DNA of 64,000 nt from positions 434,001-498,000 of the forward strand of contig NZ_BMYT01000003.1 in assembly GCF_014652415.1 (NCBI RefSeq), in the 5' to 3' direction. Below are positions 53,340-63,148 of this stretch, one piece after another. Position 1 is the first letter of the stretch. The number at the start of each line of letters is the position of its first letter. The translations under genes and the position numbers were made by a program. The stretch is from Affinundibacterium macrobrachii. GTDB taxonomy: Bacteria > Pseudomonadota > Gammaproteobacteria > Burkholderiales > Burkholderiaceae_D. The notes beneath the pieces are model-generated. The model saw only the letters and a program-made list of their open reading frames with translations. It made no database searches and was not told the origin of the DNA.

Positions 53340-54251
53340 ATGAGCTTAGATTTTTCTGGTCGCGTTGCGATAGTCACAGGCGCTGGTGGTGGCCTTGGTC
53401 GTGAACATGCTTTGGCATTGGCCAAACGCGGTGCGAAAGTCGTCGTGAATGATCTTGGTGGTGCGCGTGATGGATCTGGCGGCTCGGCAAGCGCGGCGCA
53501 AGCGGTGGTCGATGAAATTATCGCAGCTGGCGGTGAAGCGATTGCCAACAGCGCATCTGTCACTGACTTCGCTGCAGTACTAGCGATGGTGCAAGAGACC
53601 ATGGATAAATGGGGGCGCATCGACATCTTGATCAATAATGCCGGCATCTTGCGCGACAAATCCTTTGGGAAAATGGAACTCGATGATTTCCGTCTGGTGA
53701 TCGAAGTCCATCTGATGGGCAGCGTGAATTGTTGTAAAGCGGTTTGGCCCATCATGACGGCGCAAAACTATGGTCGCATTATGATGACGACATCGTCTTC
53801 TGGTCTCTACGGCAATTTTGGACAATCGAATTACAGCGCGGCCAAATTGGGCTTGGTTGGTCTGATGCAAACTCTGTCTATCGAAGGTGCTAAACATGAC
53901 ATTCGCGTCAATGCCTTAGCACCAACCGCAGCGACCCGCATGACCAATGGCCTGTATCCAGAAGCTATGCTGAATGCGATTCAAGCTAGCGATGTGGTGC
54001 CAGCGATGTTGGTACTCGCAGCACAAGATGCACCTAATCGCACCATCTTGTGCGCGGGCGCAGGTAGTTTTGAGGCTGCGCATATCAGCTTAACCAAAGG
54101 CGTTTATTTGGGACGTGATGAGAATGTGGAGGAGGCTTTATTGGCACGCTTGTCAGAGGTAACCGACCCTGCAGGACAAAGTATTCCTGCCAACGGAATA
54201 GCCCAAGGGCATCAAGAAATCACTGCAGCAATGAGCGCGCAACAATTCTGA
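53340..54251 (+). CDS. SDR family dehydrogenase (17beta-HSD4-like)
   Basis: A 303-residue NAD(P)-dependent short-chain dehydrogenase. The start is the ATG at 53340, preceded by GGAG. The cofactor motif is TGAGGGLG (13-20), the acidic NDLGG follows, NNAG is present, and the catalytic residues are S152, Y165 and K169 (YSAAK). REHALALAKRGAKVVVNDLG, together with the length and its C-terminal extension, matches the dehydrogenase unit of peroxisomal multifunctional enzyme type 2, suggesting 3-hydroxyacyl-CoA oxidation. The substrate is inferred only. No hydratase or thiolase gene is adjacent. It may share a promoter region with recG upstream (224-base gap). Confidence 0.9.
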   Translation: MSLDFSGRVAIVTGAGGGLGREHALALAKRGAKVVVNDLGGARDGSGGSASAAQAVVDEIIAAGGEAIANSASVTDFAAVLAMVQETMDKWGRIDILINNAGILRDKSFGKMELDDFRLVIEVHLMGSVNCCKAVWPIMTAQNYGRIMMTTSSSGLYGNFGQSNYSAAKLGLVGLMQTLSIEGAKHDIRVNALAPTAATRMTNGLYPEAMLNAIQASDVVPAMLVLAAQDAPNRTILCAGAGSFEAAHISLTKGVYLGRDENVEEALLARLSEVTDPAGQSIPANGIAQGHQEITAAMSAQQF

Positions 54252-54266
54252 AATCCCTCGTTATCT

Positions 54267-54310
54267 TGAGTCGAGCAAAGATGAATAAAATCATCTTTGC
54301 TCGACTCAAC
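54267..54310. repeat. 19-base perfect inverted repeat after SDR gene
   Basis: The arm TTGAGTCGAGCAAAGATGA (54267-54285) pairs perfectly with its complement at 54292-54310 over a 6-base loop. It starts 15 bases past the SDR stop. No T-run follows, so termination would need another factor; the hairpin would in any case protect the 3' end. Confidence 0.8.
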
Positions 54311-54444
54311 GCAGCAAATCACAAGTCTCCCGCAACGAGCTAACGTCCGTTGACTTTCAACTTAAATGCCAAAGAAAATCCAGAAAGTATCAGCATTTTC
54401 TAATAGAATTCGCGTTTATTGATTGAATTTAAGATGGATGCAAA

Positions 54445-55581
54445 TTGGAACTACTCAATATTGATTGTTTGGGCAAGGCACTCAGACTAGAAGGCTCCTT
54501 AGCTGGCTGGCAGCAATTATTCTGGGACAATAATTTGGTCTCGCAAAAAAATGCCAGCGCTGACAACGAAGGTTTATCGGCGCATGAATTTGAAATTCGC
54601 GTCACGCCGACAGCGGCGAATGCCGCCACAGAAAACACCGAGTCCGCACAAACCGCACTAGAACAGACTTTCCTGATTCGACTAGAAAGCAATCTGCATT
54701 GGCAACCTTTTTCGATCGACTATCGCCTGCTGATCAACAATGAGCTGATCACCGAAGGGAAAAGAACCACGCGCGATATTGAACGCCAAGTACCTGCTGT
54801 GCCAGTGAGCACGCCACAAAAAATGAGCTTGCTTGGAATACTTTCGCTCGGTTTCAAATTACTCAAAAGTGCAAAGATCATAAAGGTGTTATTGGCGGGA
54901 GCAAGTTTGGCCGCCTATTCTTGGCTATTTTCGTTTCAATTCGCGATCGCTTTAATCGCCTGTTTGATGGTGCATGAATATGGTCACATTCGTGCGATGA
55001 AATATTTTGGTATGAAAACCAAGGGTATTTATATCATTCCGTTTTTAGGAGGCTTGGCATTATCCGACGATAAAATTAATACGCGTTGGCAAGATGTGAC
55101 GATCTCAATTATGGGACCCGTGTTCGGCTTGCTATTGTCATTGGTGCTGATGCTGGTGTATTGGATCACTGGGAATATTTTCTTTGCTGGCTTAGCCAAT
55201 TTTAATGCGCTGATTAATCTAATTAATCTACTACCAATCTTGCCTCTAGACGGTGGGCATATTCTAAAAAGCATAGGCTTCTCGGTGAATGGTAAATTTG
55301 GTTTAGTGGCATTGGTGCTTGGCTCGATCATCGGTATTTTTGGTAGCTACACTTTAGGCTTAAGCTTCTTAGCATTCTTTATGTTGATAGGCACGATAGA
55401 AATTGCGATGGAGTGGAAATTACGCCATCAAAGCCACCTCTTACCTTTAGATCGTTATGGACAAATCTTTTCCAGCATTTGGTACTTCGTGACAGTTGCA
55501 GCACTAGTAGCAATCATGTGGTATTTCGCAAAAAGTGGCGATCAAATTTTATCCGCGCCTATGCATATTTTGCGCAGCTAG
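54445..55581 (+). CDS. M50 family (site-2 protease-like) membrane metalloprotease
   Basis: A 378-residue predicted intramembrane zinc protease. The in-frame start is a TTG at 54445; an in-frame stop lies 15 bases upstream and there is no ATG, so TTG or a later codon must be used. Residues 1-135 form an unrecognised soluble domain. The membrane part has HEYGH at 177-181 and D269 in LPILPLDGGHI, the third zinc ligand, plus GPVFGLLLSLVLML. No PDZ domain, partner anti-sigma factor or substrate gene is adjacent, so the target is unknown. It ends before a DUF6265 gene on the same strand (96-base gap). Confidence 0.85.
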   Translation: MELLNIDCLGKALRLEGSLAGWQQLFWDNNLVSQKNASADNEGLSAHEFEIRVTPTAANAATENTESAQTALEQTFLIRLESNLHWQPFSIDYRLLINNELITEGKRTTRDIERQVPAVPVSTPQKMSLLGILSLGFKLLKSAKIIKVLLAGASLAAYSWLFSFQFAIALIACLMVHEYGHIRAMKYFGMKTKGIYIIPFLGGLALSDDKINTRWQDVTISIMGPVFGLLLSLVLMLVYWITGNIFFAGLANFNALINLINLLPILPLDGGHILKSIGFSVNGKFGLVALVLGSIIGIFGSYTLGLSFLAFFMLIGTIEIAMEWKLRHQSHLLPLDRYGQIFSSIWYFVTVAALVAIMWYFAKSGDQILSAPMHILRS

Positions 55582-55677
55582 TTGCACGAATACACACGAA
55601 AAAATTGGCGCACCCGAAGCAAATAAAAAAGTGTGTCAGCGTTTTTTACTTGTATCAAACCCTGATGGAGATATCAC

Positions 55678-56214
55678 ATGAAAAAACACTGGCGCACTAG
55701 TATCCTCGCAATACACTTAAGCCTGTTGCCTATCTTCAGCATAGCTCAGCCAGCACCACAAGCAATCAACTCAGTTAGCGAAGCTCAATCTAGGGTAGAA
55801 ATCCGAGACTTAACTTGGATGCTTGGTAGCTGGACTGCCGTCACAGAAAAACAAATTATCGATGAACATTGGGCATTACAAGGCCAATCATTGATGGGCA
55901 TTTCCCGCACAATCGAGGCGGATAAAAGCAAAGCGGTGGAATTACTTTTTATTGAAAAACAAGACCAGGACTGGATAGTACGCTTACGTTTCTTCGGTCC
56001 AGCAATAGAGAAAGCCACACGCGGCAAGGATGAACCGTTACGATTAAAGGTGGTCCACGCCGACACCACAGAATTACGTTGTGAAGGTATTGGTGGCGAA
56101 ATTGGTACGACACTCACCTACACAAAACTCACCACGAACAGTATGCGTGCAGAAATTCGTAAAGTACGCGAGGGAAAATTGGTTTGGTCTGAGACTTATC
56201 AATTTCAACGATAA
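55678..56214 (+). CDS. DUF6265 family exported protein
   Basis: A 178-residue protein with signal peptide (about 1-23, ending SIAQ). The mature part begins with LTWMLGSWTA and continues with IIDEHWALQGQSLMGISRTI, FIEKQDQDWIVRLRFFGPAI, and LTYTKLTTNSMRAEIRKVREG, matching the lipocalin-like DUF6265 pattern. Function is not established; a small hydrophobic ligand-binding barrel is plausible. GGAG sits 7 bases before the ATG. It ends at a strong terminator facing the TonB receptor. Confidence 0.8.
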   Translation: MKKHWRTSILAIHLSLLPIFSIAQPAPQAINSVSEAQSRVEIRDLTWMLGSWTAVTEKQIIDEHWALQGQSLMGISRTIEADKSKAVELLFIEKQDQDWIVRLRFFGPAIEKATRGKDEPLRLKVVHADTTELRCEGIGGEIGTTLTYTKLTTNSMRAEIRKVREGKLVWSETYQFQR

Positions 56215-56250
56215 AAACCAGCAACAAAAAATCATTACAAGTGCTTATAA

Positions 56251-56288
56251 AAAAACGCTTATCAATCTTCATCGATAAGCGTTTTTTA
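56251..56288. terminator. Bidirectional terminator between DUF6265 and TonB receptor
   Basis: AAAAAACGCTTATC (56251-56264) pairs with GATAAGCGTTTTTT (56275-56288), with a 10-base loop. A-rich left and T-rich right ends make it work in both directions between convergent genes. Confidence 0.92.
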
Positions 56289-56332
56289 TTGCTCCAGTTA
56301 CTGAGCCTAACTAATGCACATTCAGTTAAAAG

Positions 56333-58846
56333 CTACAAGCTATAACTCAAACGCGCATACACAAAGCGCCCCGAGCGTCCAAATGGAGAGAAGTTAGAGA
56401 ATGAAGTCGCACCCGCTGTATTCAAAGCTGGCATACGTGGATCGCTATAGGTATCAAATACATTATCTGCACCAAGCGCTAATTTCAAACGTTTAGTAAA
56501 GTTGTAGCGAAACTCCACATCAACCAATGTTTTTGCTGACAAGACTTGATCCAAGGCTGCTGTGGTGCCTGGATCTAACACTTCACCATAACGCGTTGCG
56601 CGGAAAGTCGCGGCATAGTCTGCCAACTTCCAATCGACGCTCGCATTGATTTTATTGCGCGGTTGTCCGCGCTCAAAGATCAAGACATTCACGCGATCAA
56701 ACAAAACTGGAGAAGGCGACAATGCCGATAATTGTGCTGTCTTTGGCACTTTGGTTACTTCGGTTTTTGTAAAATTACCCGCCAGAGTAAAATCAAAACG
56801 GCCGGACGATTCGGTCATCATCGGCCAATTCGACACAATATCTAAACCCTGTGTTTTCGTATCCACACCATTGATAAAGAAGCGTCCACCACCAATGCCA
56901 ATAAAGCCTTGTGCAGTCAAATAATTACGCACATTGGCAGCGGTTAAGTTCTCGGACAAAACGATGCGATTACTAATTTCAATGCGATAGGCATCAACCG
57001 TGACACCTAATTTTCCAAAACTAAATACGGCACCTAAAGATTGATTAAATGATTTCTCCGCATCCAATGGTTTGGCACCCAGTGCAATCGCCGCCGGATC
57101 GCTAGGCTTGAAGGTAGTGATTTCAAACGGTACGCCGTTAATAAAATTGGTTGCCGTCGAAGTGAAAAACTGTTGCTGTGGCGATGGCGCACGGAAGCCA
57201 TTTTGTATCGAACCACGCAAGCCAAACTGTTTGCTAAAGTCGTAGCGAGTTGCAATCTTACCCGTCACATTATTTCCAAAATCAGAATAATGCTCTGCAC
57301 GAATTGCAGCCGACGCTTGCCATTCTTTGTTTAAGTTGGTTTCGACATCAATATATGCACCAACCGCACTACGATTATTATCGGAAGCATTTGCTGGGGT
57401 GAAGCCAGGAAAAACCTGTGCTCCCGGAGCTGTTGGACTGCCATTAGCCAGCTTCTCGCCACCGAAACGATATGAATCTGGCTCACCGGCAAATAAGCTA
57501 TAGCCTTCTCTACGCGCTTCAAATCCGGTCGCAAAACTGATAGGCGAAGAAAAATCTGGCAAGCTAAAACTTCTCACCGCTGACAAATTAAGCACTAACT
57601 GATCATAAGAAAAACCACCGGCCTCGAATTGCTTTTTACTAGTTGGACCAATTGATCGGTTGATCGTATCTTTGATCGTAAACTGCATCTTATTCTTGCC
57701 ATAGCCTAATGACGCATCCATGTCCCATAGTCCTGCGGTCCAACTGATACCAGCAGTCGCACTGTAGTCATCAACTTGTGGTGCAATCTTGGGCAAAAAT
57801 CCGTTGGGATAAACAGAAATGATATTTTGGTCTTGCAAAGCACGGCGAAAGAATCCCGCAGATAAAGCATCGCGTCTTTGATAACTTGACCATGCATACA
57901 GCTTGGCGCCACCTTCCAACATCTGTCCGGCGTTGACAAACACGGTCGATTGTTTCAACTCAGGTTCACCATACCAAGCATTAAATCGATTGGCGTCTTT
58001 TTCACGCGGATCAAATGCACCGTTCACCAACGGGTATTGTTGACGAAAATCCCAACCGCCACGGTCTGTATACTTTTGATCTTTTAATTCTGCAGCGACT
58101 GTCACGTAGCCAGTTTCGCCAAATGACAAGCCTTTCCAAATACTCATAGTCGCGGTATTGCCGTCATTGCGACTACGCGTCGTACCTGGAGCACTCCACG
58201 TGGCACCGGTTGGAGTGGTGCCAGGGATAAAATCGTATTCCGTAATTCGTTGCCCATAACTCGCTGTGACTTCACCACCGTCGCGATTCTCACGCAAACG
58301 CAAGTTAATAACACCGGATAACGCGTCGGATCCATATTGCGCCGATGCACCATCACGCAATACTTCGATGTTCTTCACGATCGCACTCGGAATCGTATTT
58401 AAATCCACAGCAGCAGTACCACGACCCACCGTACCATTTACATTGACTAAGGAAGATGCATGACGACGCTTTGAATTTACCAATACCAAGGTTTGATCCG
58501 GCCCCAATCCACGTAAAGTCGCCGGACGTATCGTATCAGTGCCATCAGTTAAACCTGGTCGAGGAAAATTAAGCGAAGGCAAGGCAACTGATAACGCTTG
58601 ATTGATTTCACTCACACCTAAATTTTGCAGGGACTCGGCAGAGATCACATCGACTGGCGCAGAAGTATTGGTCGCAGAACGATTTTGCATACGCGTACCA
58701 GTCACAATCACCGATGTTGGCTTTTCATCCTGAACCTGCGCAGCTGTTGCTTGTGCATGCGCCGATGATGAATATCCAAACGCAGCTCCAAATAATGAAG
58801 TAATGGCAAGCGCGAGTATCGATTTTTTGGGTATAGTGTGCTGCAT
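56333..58846 (-). CDS. TonB-dependent receptor
   Basis: An 837-residue outer-membrane receptor, started at the ATG at 58846 because GGAGG precedes it at 6 bases. Signal peptide MQHTIPKKSILALAITSLFG... ends AHAQ. The plug follows TSVIVTGTRMQNRSATNTSA, with VNSKRRHASSLVNVNG and EVLRDGASAQYGSDALSGVI, motifs shared with large proteobacterial receptors of the iron-complex or vitamin/carbohydrate type. The barrel ends FVYARLSYSL. No dedicated periplasmic or inner-membrane transporter is adjacent, so substrate is open. Monocistronic, with its own terminator. Confidence 0.92.
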   Translation of the reverse strand: MQHTIPKKSILALAITSLFGAAFGYSSSAHAQATAAQVQDEKPTSVIVTGTRMQNRSATNTSAPVDVISAESLQNLGVSEINQALSVALPSLNFPRPGLTDGTDTIRPATLRGLGPDQTLVLVNSKRRHASSLVNVNGTVGRGTAAVDLNTIPSAIVKNIEVLRDGASAQYGSDALSGVINLRLRENRDGGEVTASYGQRITEYDFIPGTTPTGATWSAPGTTRSRNDGNTATMSIWKGLSFGETGYVTVAAELKDQKYTDRGGWDFRQQYPLVNGAFDPREKDANRFNAWYGEPELKQSTVFVNAGQMLEGGAKLYAWSSYQRRDALSAGFFRRALQDQNIISVYPNGFLPKIAPQVDDYSATAGISWTAGLWDMDASLGYGKNKMQFTIKDTINRSIGPTSKKQFEAGGFSYDQLVLNLSAVRSFSLPDFSSPISFATGFEARREGYSLFAGEPDSYRFGGEKLANGSPTAPGAQVFPGFTPANASDNNRSAVGAYIDVETNLNKEWQASAAIRAEHYSDFGNNVTGKIATRYDFSKQFGLRGSIQNGFRAPSPQQQFFTSTATNFINGVPFEITTFKPSDPAAIALGAKPLDAEKSFNQSLGAVFSFGKLGVTVDAYRIEISNRIVLSENLTAANVRNYLTAQGFIGIGGGRFFINGVDTKTQGLDIVSNWPMMTESSGRFDFTLAGNFTKTEVTKVPKTAQLSALSPSPVLFDRVNVLIFERGQPRNKINASVDWKLADYAATFRATRYGEVLDPGTTAALDQVLSAKTLVDVEFRYNFTKRLKLALGADNVFDTYSDPRMPALNTAGATSFSNFSPFGRSGRFVYARLSYSL

Positions 58847-59122
58847 TGGAAACCTCCGAACGGAAAATAAACACAAAGTGCAAACGAAGAAATGAAGCGG
58901 CTAGCAAAACAAGCTCAATTCATCATGACACCAAGAAAAACCGAAGTCAATTTAAGTCCACCTAGATACAACATAATGCGTAACTGATTTTGCTATCCTG
59001 CCTAAAGTGGTTTGTCCACGCGGCTTTGCACGATTTTAGTGCGACTAAACTGGACTTGCTTATTAGATCAATTCAATTAAAAAAACGCATTTCAACATCA
59101 CTGCACATTTCTCTACTCAGCT

Positions 59123-59728
59123 ATGCAAGCCATTAAACTATTTTCTCCAGCTTGTGAAAGAAACCAAGAGCCTATTCTTTCACAGCTTAAAACTTATTTA
59201 GATCAAGCCAACAAAGTATTAGAAATTGGTAGCGGAACTGGTCAGCATGCGGTTTATTTTAGCCATCACTTACCACATCTAGTTTGGCAAACCAGCGATC
59301 GCGAAAAGAACCACGCTAGCATTCAAGCGTGGATAAATGACGCGGCTAATGACAGAGTTCTTACACCAATCTCGCTAGATGTTGGAAGCGAGAATTGGCC
59401 CGCGCAAATTGTCGATGCAGTGTTCACCGCGAATACCTGTCATATCATGCACTGGCACGAAGTGCAGTGTATGTTTGCAGGGGTGAGTAAGATTCTTACT
59501 GAAGGCGGACTCTTGATTATTTATGGCCCCTTCAATTACGCGGGTCAATTCACCAGTGACAGTAATCGCGAATTTGATGCTGCCTTAAAATTACAAGCAG
59601 CCCATCGCGGAATTAGAGACATCGCAGATATGCAAGAACTAGCAAAACAAACCCAATTCATCCTGCAACAAGATATCGAGATGCCAGCAAACAATCGCTT
59701 ACTCGTTTTCAAAAAAATGCGCCCATAG
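59123..59728 (+). CDS. DUF938 family SAM-dependent methyltransferase
   Basis: A 201-residue class I methyltransferase fold. The SAM-binding motif I is EIGSGTGQH (34-42), preceded by FSPACERNQEPILSQLKTYL. Post-I FSHHLPHLVWQTSDR and a motif IV-like VFTANTCHIMHWHEV follow. These proteins belong to DUF938; substrate is not known. It is monocistronic and its stop codon lies within the first part of a hairpin terminator. Confidence 0.87.
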   Translation: MQAIKLFSPACERNQEPILSQLKTYLDQANKVLEIGSGTGQHAVYFSHHLPHLVWQTSDREKNHASIQAWINDAANDRVLTPISLDVGSENWPAQIVDAVFTANTCHIMHWHEVQCMFAGVSKILTEGGLLIIYGPFNYAGQFTSDSNREFDAALKLQAAHRGIRDIADMQELAKQTQFILQQDIEMPANNRLLVFKKMRP

Positions 59729-59748
59729 TAAGGATTATGGGCGCGATT
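59719..59748 (+). terminator. Hairpin at 3' end of DUF938 gene
   Basis: GCGCCCATA (59719-59727) / TATGGGCGC (59736-59744) overlaps the stop codon. The following sequence is only moderately T-rich, so it is a weaker candidate terminator. Confidence 0.6.
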
Positions 59749-59832
59749 AAATATTAGTTAAGTAGCTATCCAGCAGCAATCAAATAAGCTGGTTCACTAC
59801 CTATGTCCGACTCAAATTCTCAATAAGCCCGA

Positions 59833-61431
59833 TCAGGCGCGCAAACGTAATTGACCGCCGAATTGGCTGGTATTTTGATATGTACTACTTGAGTTGACTT
59901 TAAATATGCTGACTAGATCTGCTAATTTGCTAGCTTGATTTTGTAGCGCTTCTGCCGCTGCCGCTGCCTCTTCAACGAGTGATGCATTTTGCTGCGTGAC
60001 TGTATCCATCTGCATGACTGCCTGATTGACTTGATCGATACCGGTCGATTGCTCTGAACTGGCTGCGGTGATTTCAGCAACAATATCACTGACGCGCTTC
60101 ACACTCTCGACCACCTCATTCATGGTATCGCCAGCCTGATGAACTAATGAAGAACCAGCCTCGACTTTTTCGACCGAATTATTAATTAGCTCTTTAATTT
60201 CTTTCGCCGCCGCAGCACTACGCTGCGCCAGACTACGCACTTCCGAAGCGACTACGGCAAAGCCTCGTCCCTGTTCACCAGCACGTGCAGCTTCTACCGC
60301 GGCATTCAATGCCAAAATATTGGTTTGGAAAGCGATGCCATCAATGACGCTAATAATATCGACAATTTTCTTGGACGATTCATTAATCGAACTCATTGTC
60401 GTCACCACCTGAGAAACAACCCGACCGCCACGCTCCGCGACTTCAGAAGCAGAGCCTGTCAATACATTTGCTTGCTTAGCGTTATCCGCATTTTGTTTCA
60501 CTGTCGAGGTTATTTCTTCCATCGACGCTGCAGTTTCTTCCAATGAACTAGCTTGTTGCTCAGTACGCGAAGACAATTCCAGATTTCCCGCCGCTATTTC
60601 GCTTGAGGCTGAGGCGATAGTCTCGGTTCCAGCGCGCACCTGACTCACAATGACACTCAGGCTATCACTCATTTTTTTCAAAGCTTGTAATAAGCTACCC
60701 AACTCATCATTAGAGCTATCATCAATATTCCTAGTTAGATCTCCAGCAGCGACCGTCTCTGCCACCAACACGGCTTCACGAATCGGTCTAACAATGCTAT
60801 TCATGAGCCAGATTCCCATACCAGTCGCAATAACAAGCGCAAGTACAAGACTGAATATCGTTACCAACTTGAAATTGGCGAATGCCTTCTGGGATTTCTC
60901 ATACTCCGCTTTTGCAACTTCAGCCTGTAATTGAATCAGGTTATTCATGACTTCTCGTACAGGAAGAAATACCTCACCAAGCTTACCAGTGACAATTTGT
61001 TTCACTGTTTCGTTATCACCATTTTTTAGAGCCGCCACTGCAGGCTCCAAAACTTGTGTCAAAAACGCTTCTCGCTTACGTTCAAAATCTTGTGCCATCG
61101 CTTTTTCTTCTGGCGTCAGAAAGGTCGCCATATACTCGGCCCAAACTTTGTTGGCACGATTTCGATTGTCTTCCACCTCGGTTAAAGTAAGTTTAATTTG
61201 TTCTGGCGATTCAACCGCTGCGCGTGAAATGGCTATCTGATTACCTTGAATCAAACGAATTACACTGTCTAACTGACTTAATGCAATCAAACGATCATCG
61301 TAGATCGTTTTAATCGAGCTGTTGTTACGATTGAGCGCAACAAATCCCTCAAAACCAATCAGCAAAGCAACCAAACTTAGTATCACAAGACTAATGATTA
61401 GTTTTGCTTTAATCGTCAAATTCTGCAACAT
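59833..61431 (-). CDS. Methyl-accepting chemotaxis protein
   Basis: A 532-residue receptor, starting at the ATG at 61431 with AGGAGG upstream. An N-terminal membrane helix (about 8-28) is followed by a four-helix-bundle periplasmic sensor (about 30-185), a second membrane helix (about 188-208, [20 protein letters not shown]), a HAMP domain, and the signalling domain with the hairpin tip [20 protein letters not shown] and [19 protein letters not shown]. Methylation-helix Glu/Gln pairs flank it. There is no CheR-tethering pentapeptide at the end. The ligand is unknown. It lies downstream of the sensor kinase with a 205-base gap. Confidence 0.95.
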   Translation of the reverse strand: MLQNLTIKAKLIISLVILSLVALLIGFEGFVALNRNNSSIKTIYDDRLIALSQLDSVIRLIQGNQIAISRAAVESPEQIKLTLTEVEDNRNRANKVWAEYMATFLTPEEKAMAQDFERKREAFLTQVLEPAVAALKNGDNETVKQIVTGKLGEVFLPVREVMNNLIQLQAEVAKAEYEKSQKAFANFKLVTIFSLVLALVIATGMGIWLMNSIVRPIREAVLVAETVAAGDLTRNIDDSSNDELGSLLQALKKMSDSLSVIVSQVRAGTETIASASSEIAAGNLELSSRTEQQASSLEETAASMEEITSTVKQNADNAKQANVLTGSASEVAERGGRVVSQVVTTMSSINESSKKIVDIISVIDGIAFQTNILALNAAVEAARAGEQGRGFAVVASEVRSLAQRSAAAAKEIKELINNSVEKVEAGSSLVHQAGDTMNEVVESVKRVSDIVAEITAASSEQSTGIDQVNQAVMQMDTVTQQNASLVEEAAAAAEALQNQASKLADLVSIFKVNSSSTYQNTSQFGGQLRLRA

Positions 61432-61636
61432 ACATTCCTCCTGATTGGACAATTGTATCGAAGGTAAAACTGATGAACTTAATGTCCATCTTGTCCGAAT
61501 TCAAATTTCAATCGCAAACAAAAATATTTCCATGTAGGAACATACTAATAGACAAAGTATCTCGCAGCTACACCGAAATCGTTAATTTTTGCAAATTCAT
61601 TTATCAAACTAAATCCTAGTTTTCGCAGAAATAAAA

Positions 61637-63148
61637 CTAAGCAGATCTCAAGGTAAACCAAAATACACTACCGCTAGGTGTAGCGGTGTCATACCCAACT
61701 TCACCACCAAGCTTATACACAATGCGCTGCACGATAGACAGGCCTAATCCATGTCCATCCGCTGAACTATGCCCAAATTGAACAAAGGTTTTAAATAATT
61801 GCTCTTGTTGCTCGATGCTCAACCCAGCACCAGAATCTTTCACCCAACACTTCACAAAACCATTTGCCAAATCTGTGACGCCAATTTCAATTTGTGGTCG
61901 AACGCCTCCATACTTAATTGCGTTGGAGAGATAATTTACCCAAACCTCTTCGGTCCACTGTTCGTTTGCCATCACACGTGGCCAATGACCAGAAAACCGG
62001 ATTTGCGCGCCTTTTTCTATAGCAAGTGCAGACATGCGCTGACAGGCTTCGCGTGCGGTATGTTCTAAACTTATTTTCTCTAAAATCAGATTCTCATCTT
62101 TTCTAACTCTCGCCAACAGCAACAGCGAATCAATAATCGTGTGCATCTTGATGGAGGATTGCTGAATACTCATCAATAACATGCGATTCTTCTCAGCGGA
62201 CAATTCCAGATTGTCAGCATTCAACAGATTGGACGCTCCCATCAAATTGGTGACAGGTTGTTTCAGATCATGCGCAACAGTATGTGCATAAGCATCAAGC
62301 TCACGATTTTGTAAAACTAATTCTTCGGATTTTCGTTCCAGTAATTTAGTTTTCAATTGCAAATCGGCAGTGCGCTCCGCTACTAGTTGCTCCAATTGTT
62401 CGCGGTAGAGTGCAAGTTCGGTATCTAAGATGTCACGCTTACGCATATCGTCATAGATTCTCGATCGCATAGAATTAATCGCATAGACAACCAAGTCGAG
62501 TTCATCACGTTCATCGCTTTTGGGTCGATCTAAAAATAATTCTTGTTCCAAATTATTTAATTCAAGTTGCTGCACATAACTTGCAGTTTTTTCTAAGTGT
62601 CGACCGATCCAGCGCCGAAAAACAAATAGAACAAACAAGGCGGACATCAACAAACTAACCGAAGTCGTAATCGCGATACTTTGCGCAGTTTCCCACATCC
62701 TTGCGTGAATATCCTTTGCCATTAATTCGACATGTAGAACCCCAATTTCATAAGCATCGTCTCCTTCACGATAGACGATTTTGAAATCTCGTTCCAAAAG
62801 AATTTGCAAATGCTCTGGATGTTGTCGTTCCCATGCATCATTCAGTTCGCCACGCAAACGCAGACGACCGACATCAGGAATTTTGGCAATACCGTCTAAC
62901 AAGGTATCGATTCTCGGCATATCTACGGACCACAAGCCAGCCGCTAAACTGGGTAAATAACTATTTTCGATTTCTGTAAATCGTTGCTCCAAATTACCCA
63001 AGGCCGATTGATAGGCACGATAGATTTGCACTGCCGTGACAAGACTGGCGACAATCAGCGTGTACAGCAACACCGCCACCACAATTTTATGTCCTAGGTA
63101 CTTGCGTTGGCGGTGGGATGTTGGATGAAGAGAGTCTGAATTTGCCAT
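61637..63148 (-). CDS. Membrane sensor histidine kinase
   Basis: A 503-residue kinase. Membrane helices at about 21-43 and 156-178 enclose a 110-residue periplasmic sensor. A HAMP-like region and a coiled coil (about 240-285) lead to the H-box VAHDLKQPVTN with phosphoacceptor H293. The N-box VWVNYLSNAIKYGG (N405 and N409), DSGAGLS (438-444) and GHGLGLS (465-471) complete the ATP lid. No receiver domain is fused and no response regulator is in the window. The start codon directly follows the stop of the periplasmic binding protein gene (TAAATG), so the two are translationally coupled. That protein may deliver the signal. Confidence 0.93.
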   Translation of the reverse strand: MANSDSLHPTSHRQRKYLGHKIVVAVLLYTLIVASLVTAVQIYRAYQSALGNLEQRFTEIENSYLPSLAAGLWSVDMPRIDTLLDGIAKIPDVGRLRLRGELNDAWERQHPEHLQILLERDFKIVYREGDDAYEIGVLHVELMAKDIHARMWETAQSIAITTSVSLLMSALFVLFVFRRWIGRHLEKTASYVQQLELNNLEQELFLDRPKSDERDELDLVVYAINSMRSRIYDDMRKRDILDTELALYREQLEQLVAERTADLQLKTKLLERKSEELVLQNRELDAYAHTVAHDLKQPVTNLMGASNLLNADNLELSAEKNRMLLMSIQQSSIKMHTIIDSLLLLARVRKDENLILEKISLEHTAREACQRMSALAIEKGAQIRFSGHWPRVMANEQWTEEVWVNYLSNAIKYGGVRPQIEIGVTDLANGFVKCWVKDSGAGLSIEQQEQLFKTFVQFGHSSADGHGLGLSIVQRIVYKLGGEVGYDTATPSGSVFWFTLRSA

